NCBI GenBank assembly: GCA_030248135.1
Contig: JASANC010004105.1
Coordinates: 16,007 to 80,006 of the forward strand
Source of the DNA: Theristus sp. LFF4_11
Lineage: Eukaryota > Nematoda > Chromadorea > Monhysterida > Xyalidae
DNA length: 64,000 bases
Reading direction: 5' to 3'
Shown: piece after piece, positions 1 to 10,481 of the stretch
Numbering within the stretch: the first letter of the stretch is position 1
Layout: every line of letters starts with the position of its first letter
Notes under the pieces: model-generated
The model's input: only the letters and a program-made list of their open reading frames with translations
The model's database searches: none
What the model was told of the DNA's origin: nothing
Translations under genes and position numbers: made by a program

Positions 1-233
1 TTACAGTGCCGGTTTCGTCGTGCGTTTTTTTGACGTGATGTTCTTTGTTGCGAGTTCCACACACTTGTGGAAACTGCAAACGTGAAATTCAATTCTGGCA
101 CGCTGATTGTGTCGTCCCCAGCTGTTATTGTTTGTTGCAGTTGTTGTCTGTTTGATACAGAAAATGGGTGCCTTTCAGTTCGTGTCGTTTTCACGAAATG
201 AAATTTCACGCAAAATTTCTGTTTTTTTCTCAG

Positions 234-472
234 CATCAGCAGCCCGGGCCGGAACTCCCGGATGTGCTGCTGGCCGCCACGCCGCAAAGTACGTTCGATT
301 CTGCATCTTCGCCTGATTCAAGCAACACTTGTGCATCTGCAAACGTAGCAAGGGTAAGAGTTTTTTTTGTGATTTTACAGATTATTTGTTTTTTTCTCAC
401 TTTTTTGTCTTTAACTGATTTTTTCAGACCAAGATTTTTAAGGGACAAAAAAGTACTGAAACTGATGATAAA
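234..472 (+). CDS. Possible upstream exons of the CEP170-like gene
   Basis: Two exon-like segments are flanked by good splice sites: 234-353 (Ser/Pro-rich, begins HQQPGPELPDV, donor GTAAGA) and 428-472 (acceptor TTTTTTCAG, donor GTAAAG). They join each other in phase 0. The second does not join the exon at 635 in phase, because that exon needs phase 2. Either a small exon between them was missed or these belong to another transcript. Confidence 0.35.
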
Positions 473-634
473 GTAAAGAGTGAAGACAAAACAAACTCAC
501 GACGGTAGTACGTAGCCCCTTATATGCTGCACTTGAACTCAATCGCTGATTGGCCACACCGAGATGATACGTCGAATCACGACATCATGAAAATTATGAG
601 TAATCACGTCCGTGTTCGCATAGGCGCCCGTCAG

Positions 635-3600
635 CAGTGGCGCACTGACAACTGCGTCCACGTCAACGATGGCCGGCACTGCACCGACCGGCACGCAAGC
701 GTTCGTCGACGCCACCGGCAATCTGCTACTGTACGCTGCTTCGGCTGCGCCGCCGCCGGCCGCCGCTAGCGCCTATGCGGTCAAGTGCAGCGCGGCCAAC
801 AACAGCACGGCCAACTACAGCCCCGCGTCCATGTCGTCGACAGTGTCGGCGCCGTCAACGTCCGCCACATCGACGGCCGCCGCGCCACCGCCTCCGGCTC
901 TCTTCTACCCGGCCATGGTATTACCAGCTGCTGGTCAACTCTATTGCACGCATTCGCATCTGATTTCCGCCGGTGTGTTCTGTGAATAGTATTGTGGATT
1001 TATTCAAACGTGTCCGGACTAAAATGACGTCATTTGCTTTAAAAAACGCCCGTTTGTCAAAGTACAGGCGCTAAAATTTCAGTTTGGTGTGACTGATTCG
1101 ACATTCACTATTTGTTTACGTGAAGAAATCAGCTAAACGGAAAGTCTGGTTTGCTGTGAACGGCAAGCGCATGTTTTGCGGCACATGACGTCATTTCAGT
1201 CGGACACGTTCGAAAAAATAGGTCATAATTAATTCATTAGCGGTAGCAACGGTGTTGGGTAGCTGTGCTATAAGACGTAACAGCACACGGATTATACCAT
1301 GTTTGCATACCAATGAATGTGCAAATATAAAAAATGTGAGCATTGAGCATTTTTGAGCGTAACGGCACACCATGAGCAGTGGCCTTGTACAACACAGGTG
1401 CGTACATCTGTGCACCACCGGCCGCACATCACCATCATCACCCTGTTTGCCTGCAGTGCGGCCAACACGCCTCGCCACCGCCCCCGCCCGCCTGTCCGCA
1501 CTGCTCGGCCGTGTCACATTGCCATTCGCATCAGGTGAGCGAGCGAGTCGCTTTCGGTGCGTCAACAGTCTACTACTGTATCCGATGCAATTTGCTGATT
1601 GGTTGTGACTAGGGTTGGCACAGGAAAAAAACCGGTTTCTTTTCCGTTTTAAAACCGTTTTTTTTCCAGTTTTTTTTTCTTGAGAAAATAAAGAACCGGT
1701 TTTTTACCTTAAAAATTTTTAAACTTCGTGGTCAAAAATCACAACTCTTCGTTTGATTGATAAAATGTAAAATTATATTTTTGAAAAAACGGTGCAGTGA
1801 ACTGTGTCAAACTGAACTGGTGAAGCATCATTTTGCAGAAGCTTTTGTGTCAAGGGTCAAGTGAAATACGATGAAGACAAGGTGACTGCTAAACTAAGTG
1901 CATATGCAGACTGACGACGATGTTGTCGATTTGCAAAGGGTAACTGATAAATGTTATTTTTCAAACGCAATCCGCCACCGGTTTCACTTTGCAGTTCTGC
2001 AAATCTCGCCCCCTAATCGGGGTCAGCTATCCGGTCTCCTTGCAACCGTCCCTCCCCGCTCCCCACACCTACACGGTCACTGCCCAGTCTTTGTTTTCAA
2101 TTTATTGAACGTGCTGATCTGGAAACCAATAAAAGCGAAATTAATTTGATTTGAAACAAAAAGTTGGGTAGCATTTGGTGGCAAAAATAGCATATTGGGT
2201 CGGTTGTATGCCCGAAAACAGCATTTTACGCTGCTCAAAATAATTAATTTTGATGTATTTCCTATTTTGAGTTCAAGATGCCAAGTTCTGAAAAGTTTAG
2301 GAGCTGGGAAGCATTCGGTTTTTTATGGTTTAAAAACAGTTTTAAAACGGAAAAAAACCGGTTTTTTTCCTGGCAATATAAAAAACCGGTTTTTTACCAA
2401 CTCTAGTTGTGACTGATTCTGTGCAGGCGTGCACTCCGTCTCCACAGCAATCAATGTTTGCACAGAATGCAAGCAGTAAGCATCACGTGGTTACTATCAT
2501 CACACATAGAATCAAAGTTGCGCGAATAGCTGAACAAGTGGCGATTGGGAAGTTTTTTGTTTTCTGTGTGAAAAACGAGCGCGCGCGGATTGGACAATTG
2601 GACCCGATTCAGTCAACCGAGCTGGCGAGACTGCACCGCCATGTGCGCATGACACCCTTCATGTTTCCCGACCACGAAATTTCGAAGAAACATTGAACGT
2701 CAGTTTGTGCAGAGCTGCGCAAACGTTCCGAATCAGCGGATTGACTGATTCAAAGGCACCCACATAATGGAAACGGCTGTCGCCATTCTCGCAGAAAAAT
2801 ACGGCATTCTGGAAAAAATCCAAACTCTTCCGAAATTCACAGCAGGACGCACGTGGCGGCGCGTCGAGTGCACCGTGGGCCGCATCGGCGCCGTGCGTTC
2901 ACTGGCGATCGCACGGTCGCACGGAGCACTTGCGCCCGCAGCACGCCCGCCGTGACTCGGACGACGGCACAGAGTCGGCGCCGGAGGAGCCGCGCAGTGG
3001 CCCCGGCCCGGCCACCGGCGCGTCGGCGTCGGCGTCGCATTACGCCCGTGCTCAGCAGCCCGGTCGCATGTCGAGTCCGGCGTCCAGTGCGAACACGACA
3101 CCGCTGCACACGGCTGCCGGCGGCACCAATACGAATCGATATCACACTGGCGCCAGTGAGTGTTGGCGAGTCTCCGTTTCTCCAATTCGCGGCTTTCAAA
3201 GTGCGCTGTCTCTGTGTGACGCAAGAATTGAATGCAAGATCGTTTTCGTACCGTAGTGTTGCGGGCGGGCGTGTAACTGGCGTGTAGTTGATACGGTCCA
3301 CACTGACAAATTTTGGCAATTTATTTGCTTGAAAATTTGAATCTGAGGCTCACTGAGGTGGCTGCATCAACAAGAACTTAATTGCCATAATTGGTAGGAC
3401 CAACACCAACCAATCAGTGAGCTCAATTCAAAGGCAGCCAATCACTGAATGTTTGAATTATGGTTGACTGGCCGTGTTTGGAAAATTTGACTTGATGGCA
3501 CGCAGTGTTCAAGTTGTGTTGAGTTAGTTTGAGTGCGAGTGTACGAGTTTGAGTGAATTTTGAGTGCGCATAGGCATAGCGCAAAAGATCGTCATCAGCA

Positions 3601-6600
3601 TTGATTACCGAGACTATGTTGCCGAAACTGAAGATATCGAATGTTCGAAACGAAGCCTAACCGATAAAACAAATCTCAGAGCTCGAGATGCAAAAGGGTC
3701 GGACGCCGCTGTTCGGTGCGCAACCGTCCTGGTGGGGCGAAGAAGACAGCGACGACGGCGACGACGACGAGACGACGCCGCCAGCAGAGCCAGTGTCCCG
3801 GAGTGACAAGCATCGCAGCACGCAGCAACAACGACAAACGCAACCGCGTGCGTTTCTCTCTGTTATCGTAACATTTGAGTGTTTGAGTTTTGTCGAGCTG
3901 GGTGACAAATGGGGTAGGCCGTAGGGGGGTACTCAGCAGCGCAACAATGCCGAGCGGAACCTGTCGGGATCGCATGTGAACAGTCACTGCTGAGGGCACT
4001 TTGTCACTTGTATACATTTCTGTTCATGAGTGGCCTGATTGGAAGCGTTTACAGTCGAACTCTAAATTACAGGAAATCAACTGATTGGTTGGTGATTACC
4101 GGTATGCGTGCTTTCTGTGCAGGCATTGCTATGGAGGCGGAGTGTGGTTTTGCAAAGAATCACCAACGAATCAGCGGATTCCCTATAATTTCGAGTTCGA
4201 CTGTACATTTCAATTCCAACCAATCAGCTTGACTGCATATAAAAAATGGTTCACGTCCAGCCGTCGGCCGCGCAAAGTCGGTCAGTCGTTCGGCGTCGCC
4301 GCCGCTGACGACGTGGGCGTGCACCGCTCAGTCGGACACCGAAACGGCGACGGCCGCTCAGAAAGGACGCACGCAGCGCGACGCGCAGCCGCCAGCGCCG
4401 GCGGCGCCCGTTCGTGAGCCGGTTCGCATGGACATTCCGTTCAATCTCGGCGGACAGAAACCGCCGCGACCGCCGCCGTCAAACGCGTCCCACTCCGGCG
4501 ACACGCAACGGACGAAGAAGTCGCGCGCGGCAACTCCGTCGTCGACGACGACGACGACGACGACTGGTGTTGCGGCTGCGATAACGCCAGCGGTGGATGA
4601 GTCGAGCGGTTCGTTTTGGGTGGTTGTTGGTGGCTTGGTAAGTTAGCGCAACGCTGAGTCGCTCTTTCACGAAAAGATCGGTTTTGACTAAGAAACACGT
4701 TTTTCGTATCTCATTCATGAATCATAATGTTGAACAATGCGATGAAGTTTGACACTCCTACTTTTGATACTTTGATATCATACTCAGTGTCCACTACAAC
4801 AGACATTTGTGTCCCACTATGGAGATGGACTACTGCCAGTAAAACCGCTCTGAAAGTTTTGATGCTTTTCCAGAACTATTCACAAAACTCTTTTGAAAGC
4901 ACTTCGCACCAACAAAGCGCATTCCGTAACAAAAGCAGATGAAATGACATTTCAAAAAAAAAACACATTCAGTGGCATCAGCGCCGGCGACGTCGTTCAC
5001 GATCGCGTTCCACGAGGACGACCCGAGCGGCGCGCGACAGTCCGCGCCATTCTCGCTGCAAGAGGCCGCCCGTCGATCCGGCCCGTCGCGGCGCATGCTG
5101 CTGCGGCGTAGTGCGCCGGGCGACGCGCGATCCGCCGGAAAGCCGGCGACAGCGACGACGACAATCAGCGACAACGAGCACGCCAAGGAGTACCTGCTGA
5201 ATCGACTGCTGGCCAGCGCGACGCCGCCGCCGGTGCAGTCGCCGTTGACGGAGACGCAGACGACCGAGAAAGCGGACGCGAAGGCGGTGCCGGCCGGTGG
5301 CGCGCGCGTCCGCCGTGAGAGCGACTCCGTCAGTGACTCCGGCACCTATGTCCTTGAGAAAGGTTCGTCGGGCTTGTTGAGTCTGCACGCAGCGCTGTGC
5401 GTTCCGTGCCTTTGTTTGTCAGCGGTCAAAAGTTGTATTCAAATTTTTTGTTGTTGTGATTTGCTGCTTCCTACGAATGTACAACACCGGTCATAAAGTG
5501 GTGAGCTCATTTCGTGAAAGTGAGCTTTGATGAGCCGAAAGTGAGTTTCGGCGTCTGTTGCCATACCACACAGACCATCGCTTGCGGGCATGATATGATA
5601 CGAATGCGCGAAAGTGGCGCGTCAGACTCTTGTCTGTGCGTTCGTGGCAATGAGCCCCGCCGACGGGGTGCATAGGCACGCAGAGGCGCGTTTCTGGTTC
5701 CTGGCTAAAAGCGTTGCCTAAAGTGCCGTTTGTTCGTTGGTTCGAGTGCAATCGAGCGAAATACCGAACAATTGTCACCCTCGTGGCCTGGTGGTAGTGC
5801 GTTCGACTACAGTCTGTGCGCTCGGGGGGTCGAGCCCCGCCGAGGGGTGTATAGGCACTTGATGACAGAGAAAACTCGATGGGCGCCCTACTCAATGGCG
5901 TTCAGTACGCTTCTCTCGGTTAGCCCTGGCTAAAAACATCGCCTAAGAATCACAACAACAACAATATTCAGGCGAGCGCATTTCAACTGACGACGACCAG
6001 GAGCTGGCGGAGGGGCGGGCGAAAATAGACGAGGCGCTTGGAATAACCACTGTTCCGGAAAGCGGGTGCGTGCTTTACAATTTTTTAATTGAAATGGTTT
6101 TTTAACCTTTTTATGTTGGTGTAAGGCAACATAAAACATGGTATTATGTCAGCGCCGATTTGTTGCAACGATAGGCCAGATTTGGATGTGTCGTGTCTTG
6201 AATGTTTCTCATTCCACTGTACAGCAATGTTTTGCATTTTTTGGCTGCCAACAATCGATCTTGGTGTTTCGTCAAGGTTTAGGATGGAAAGTCGTGAAAA
6301 GCAAAACGTGAAATAGTATCAAAGTAGACCAAGTGGTTTGAATTAAAAAAGTAAACTGCGACTCATAGTTATGCAGCCAATCAACGTCGATAATCGACAA
6401 TCGATTCAGACTTTTGAAACGACGCAACTAGAGAACACTGCAGAGAGCAGCAACGGAACGACGACGCCGACACAAAGCAGCCGATCGAGCGCGGTGTTCT
6501 GCTGCAAGAGCTGGTCAAGCTAACGACGGTGTCTGCAAATCCGCTGGCGAAACCAGACAGTCAAGCGCAGTCGTCAGCGAGCGGCGGTGCTCACAGTCAG

Positions 6601-9600
6601 TTCGGTCGTCGTTGCTCGCACGACAACAACCAGACGCCGACGAAGGATCGCACGACGACAAAGTTGGCGTCATCGTCATCGCAGAGACATGCAGGTTGGT
6701 GGACAAAAGACGGCACACATTATCTGAGCGGCGCCGACTGCGTCGAGCGTAGATGGAACAGTAGGTGGTGTTTTGTGTGTGCGTGGTGCGTTCGCGTGCC
6801 CGTCGGTGGCGTTTGCGGCAATGTGCACCGCATCAGCTCACTGTTTCCACCCAGACCGTCACACGGACTATATGGCATGCGAGTTTTGCGAGATTCTTTG
6901 TGTGATGCCTGATTAGTGCAACGAGTCCTGATTTGTTTTTTTGTTTTTTTTTGCCGCAGCGCCCGCTCCGCCGGCTGTCACGAATCGACGCTCAGTGCCC
7001 GCAACGGCTGGCGCTAAACCGACGACCGCGAAGAAACCACCGTGCGGACCCCAGTCGTCGCAGTTTCGGTATTGGGTCGAGTTTGTTTATTTTTTGGAAC
7101 TGGGTCATACATATTGAATGAGTGGACAATTCTCAAATGGTTCAAACCTCTCTCTGTGCACACACCACTCAGTTCTGGTTCACCAGTCAAATAATAGCAA
7201 CTCAGTCCCAACTATGCGGTTTCGCCGACCATTCAATAGGGTTGGCATTTCTGTCCAGCGAATGGCCAGCGAACACTGTCACTGTTGGGTTATTCCAAAA
7301 ACCATCGAGCAGAAGTGCGAAACGCGCGGATATTGTTGTTCTTGTTTTCAGACGCGACGGCGGCCGCTTCAGCATGCGCACTGGCAGCGGCGGCAACGCA
7401 GCGCACAGCAGCAACAGCAACACCGGCAACACCAAGCAGCCTGCAGCGGTGTCGCACGCGAGCAAACCACCACCACCGCCGCTGAAACGTGGCTCCGGCA
7501 GTTTCCAGAGTTCCACCGGGCGTCCACTGTCGCAACAATCCAGTAGTCGGCCGTCCAGTGCAGCCACGACGGTCGTCGCTACGGAGCAGGCGCAATCGCC
7601 GAAACTTCAGGTTGGCATACGTTGCAACGGCACTTTGTTGCAACGGCACTTTGTTTTGCGCACGCAAACTCAAAAAAAGAATTGCGTCCGCGGTCAGCCA
7701 GCGATGATCCGACGTTTCAGACCTGCATTCAGGCGGATCATTCCGAGTGTAATGCTCTACAGTCGCTGTGTTTGTAATGCTCGCTCCAATTTCGCCTTGA
7801 GTGTGTGCATTTTGTCTTTCACACGGCTGATTCAGCGCGTTTTATTTGTGTCACTGTGCAACATCAGCTGTGTGACAATCGGTACATTCCGGCATTCCGG
7901 TTGGTTGATTGGCAGCGAATCAGGTTAGCAGCACCGAAACTGTGAGCCGTAATTCAACAGCAGCCAATCAGTCAGCTGATTATCGATGACTGTACAGTTG
8001 GAGTGTAAATGTAGCCGAGTACACGGTCTTCACAGACGCACTTTACAGTCAAGTCAAGTCGAGTTTTATTTGTAAGCCTCACGGCCAGTTTACATCAACA
8101 CAATCACAAAACTTCCATTAACAAAACAAACGATGTCACAAAAAAAAACTGAAGAAATACACAAGATTATTGATGAAATTGGTGAATGGCTTACACTTTA
8201 CTAAGAATCGACTTACACGCTTGCAGGCGTGGCTACGTCGCAAGGCGTATGATCCTCGAAAGGCGGCCGCCACCGCAAAGCAAATCCCGAAGTCGCGCCC
8301 GCTCAACATCGTCGGCCGCAGCACGAAGGACACCTATTTCTCGCATTTCGTTCCGTCGATGAATCGCGCGAACACGTTCCACGTGGGCGACGGTGAAGAG
8401 TCACCGGTGAAACATCAACAACGTCGCCAGAAGCAAGCCCGTCCGTGCACGTCGAACGTGTCGCTCGCGCCCGTAAGTGCTTATCCAACAGACGTACCGT
8501 ATTACCTCTAATAAACCCCCATGGGGGTTTATTTCTTCAGCGACTTCTGGGGGTGGGGGTTTATTTTTTTGGGGGGGGGGCTTTATTTTTTTTTGGGGGG
8601 GGTTTATTTGGAAACCATTTTTAGGAGTGGGTAAAATGGCAAAAATACCTTCCATGGCAGGAAGGAAGTCGCAGAAACTTCTACTCTACATAGAAATTTC
8701 CTTTTACAACAGCCTTTTGTAATGAAATTACCATTAACTCATCCATTTGGGGCCTTTGGTAGCACAATTTCATCATTTTCACTGCAACCAGCCACTGAAT
8801 TCACTGTTTATGTGTATGTTTTTCTGGGTATGTGTTTCAAACAGGTTTCCAATAATCCCCCATGGGGGATTATTTTTTGGGGGGGGATTATTTGGAAACT
8901 TGTCGAGGGGGTGGGGGTTTATTTTGGGGGGGGTTAATTTTGGGGGGGGGTTAATAGAGGTAATGCGGTATGTAGAATGTACGGTATGGCCGAATAAGTA
9001 AGGCAGTCCTTGTTTTCTCAATTAGGGCGAGATTAGTTCCAGAGGCAAGGAGTTTCAATAGCCAAAAATGCCAAGATATTTGCCAAACGTGTGTGCAATG
9101 GTAGAATAAGCAGAATAGCACGAATAACCAACTCTTGTAAGAAACACATCAAATTTGACACACAGTTGGGTTTTTCTGATGGTCTTTTTTAATCATTCAA
9201 ATTTCGCGCGCTCATTGCACACTGAAAAAAGCTGCCATGTTTAATCGGCCATACCGTACCGAAAAATCATCTCAAAACTCCTGGAAAATAGCGTATGATG
9301 AATCATTGGCTGATTGACTGCTTTTTAATGACCCCTCACCGATTGGTTCGTGGCAAGCTCGATGCAGCCATGTCAGCCAGCGCCATGATGCTCAGTTTTG
9401 ACTGTACGTACACAGGTGCATCACATTCAGTTGACCGTGTCTAACCGAAGCGACGTGACAACAAAGAAGGTTAGCTGTAATCCAGAGTTCAGACAGCCGA
9501 TATTGCCAGTGGTTTACACAGTTCAGTCTAACTCAATAACATATGCAAATAGCTGATTGGTTGATGCATGCATTCTGAATTGCTGAGTTCGCCGGAGTTT

Positions 9601-10326
9601 TGTTTGCGGAGAATGAACGCATCACGTCAATCACATGACCACCAACCAATCAGCTAGCTGGATATGTTATTGTGTTAGACTGCATGCGTTTGTTTCGTTG
9701 TCATGTTTGTTTGTTTGCAGAGTATTTCCGCCGAGAACCTCGACGACGACGAACACTTGATTGTCGAGGTGCAGGAGGAGCACGTGGTCGAGTACGAGGA
9801 CGACTTTGAGGAGGAATACCACGAACACATCGGACAGCAACCGCAGCAGTCTGGCGCTCGATTCATCAGTGAGCGCAATGACGTTGACGCTGATGACGCT
9901 GACGACGAGTCGGCAGCGACGAGCAGCGTTGCCGCTGGCGAGGAGGCGTTCAGGCCGGTCGGTTGTGTTCTGCTGTGGCACCTGCATCTTTTGAATTGCC
10001 GCTTTCTGTCATGCATTGTCTCGTATTTTCAAAATGCACATGCTCAAACCCCTCCCCCCCCCGAATTGAGTAAAACGAGAATGAGAAAGGTGGAAGATGA
10101 GCCAGAAAAGCCTTGCAAGTCGGCAGTCGACCCAATGAACAGGCGCATGTGCGCAGCACGCCTGTGTCAAGCCGACGTCACCGTCTGGAACACAGCTTAC
10201 AATCGGCCATGAAAATTTTCATGCATATCAAAGTGGAATTCACGCGCGCGTTGTCTTAAACATTTTCGACTCCGCCTTTGTTCGCTTCATTTCATTTTAT
10301 TTCGCGAACCGCAGGAACTCCGATAA
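635..10326 (+). CDS. CEP170: CEP170-like centrosomal/microtubule protein (5' end missing)
   Basis: Modelled exons: 635-933, 1398-1534, 2843-3155, 3680-3851, 4286-4608, 4973-5362, 5972-6065, 6444-6694, 6960-7068, 7352-7610, 8227-8472, 9721-9957, 10315-10326 (stop). All junctions are GT..AG and in phase, giving about 946 residues. Seen: a CxxC...CxxC pair near residues 115-132; TPLFGAQPSWWGEED in exon 3680; ATSFTIAFHEDD and SDSGTYVLEK in exon 4973, followed by an acidic stretch ending KIDEALGI; DGGRFSMR in exon 7352; a basic AWLRRKAYDPRKAA block in exon 8227; and a very acidic segment in exon 9721. Known: vertebrate CEP170 has the same order of a PSWWG motif, an SFTIEF motif, a GTYTIE motif followed by a helix, and long disordered Ser/Thr-rich stretches, with an N-terminal FHA domain. 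The FHA domain is not here and is inferred to lie to the left. CEP170 binds microtubules and subdistal appendages of the mother centriole. The tiny last exon, encoding only Glu-Leu-Arg, is the least certain part. Confidence 0.7.
990..1227 (+). mobile_element. TA-duplicating MITE, copy 1
   Basis: Begins TTGTGGATTTATTC directly after TA and ends with GAAAAAATAGGTCA before TA; 238 bp including both TAs. The ends are imperfect inverted repeats sharing GGACACGTTYGAA. The same element, 237-238 bp, recurs at 42080 and 61231. The short length, TA duplication and lack of coding capacity fit a Tc1/mariner-type MITE. It sits in an intron of the CEP170-like gene. Confidence 0.85.
1610..2405. mobile_element. 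hAT-like non-autonomous element with GTTGTGAC target duplication
   Basis: TAGGGTTGG at the left and CCAACTCTA at the right form terminal inverted repeats, continued inside by AACCGGTTTTTT-rich subterminal sequence. A perfect 8-bp duplication GTTGTGAC flanks it (1602-1609 and 2406-2413). Length 796 bp, no long frame. It fills most of an intron of the CEP170-like gene. Confidence 0.85.
4051..4206. mobile_element. CCAAT-box foldback element, GTACAGTC-ended subgroup
   Basis: ACAGTCGAACTCTAAATTAC at the left is inverted as TAATTTCGAGTTCGACTGT at the right. It contains an inverted CTGATTGGTTGG and a CCAACGAATCAGC. Related copies: 34830-35031, 51088-51262 and probably 7890-8012. Confidence 0.65.
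5777..5967 (+). mobile_element. tRNA-derived SINE, copy 1
   Basis: The head resembles a tRNA gene with an A box (TGGCCTGGTGG, about 5784) and a B box (GGGTCGAGCCCC, about 5828). The body follows (GGTGTATAGGCACTTGATGA, GCGTTCAGTACGC) and then the tail CTAAGAATCACAACAACAAC. The tail ends about 8 bp before the acceptor of the exon at 5972. A diverged partial copy precedes it at about 5612-5725. Confidence 0.8.
8495..8970. mobile_element. G-tract-rich element with 25-bp inverted ends
   Basis: The left end CCGTATTACCTCTAATAAAC and the right end GTTAATAGAGGTAATGCGG are inverted repeats, bounded by TA on both sides. Inside are two half-palindromes (CCCCCATGGGGG with TTTATT or ATTATT) and runs of up to 11 G separated by TTTATTTT. 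It starts 22 bp after the donor of the CEP170-like exon 8227-8472. Confidence 0.7.
9535..9681. mobile_element. CCAAT-box foldback element
   Basis: AGTCTAACTCAATAACATAT at the left is inverted at the right; each arm contains a CCAATCAGC box (ATTGG on one arm, CCAAT on the other). It ends 40 bp before the acceptor of the CEP170-like exon at 9721. Confidence 0.7.
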
Positions 10327-10481
10327 AACTGCAAGAACAGCGTATCCAACGGAGACTGTGATAAAACTTGTGTTTCCACTACTTTATTCTGTTTTTTGCT
10401 ATCTGTTGTCCTAGTTTTCATTAAACTGTTTTTCTTTTCTCGAACTGAGAGAAAACCACTGTGTTTTTTTTCAAAAAAAAA

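Noticed and set aside
2427..2475. Exon of the CEP170-like gene after the hAT-like element
   Set aside because: Good splice signals, but it leaves in phase 1 while the next exon needs phase 0; skipping it joins 1534 to 2843 in phase. It may be alternative.
2733..3319. Long antisense frames (up to 163 residues) opposite 2843-3155
   Set aside because: GC-rich, Arg-rich shadow frames of the plus-strand exon; no splice context or recognisable domain.
5777..5850. Possible tRNA gene
   Set aside because: A and B boxes are present, but the acceptor stem does not pair properly and the same tRNA-like head continues into a shared body and tail in every copy, so it is a SINE.
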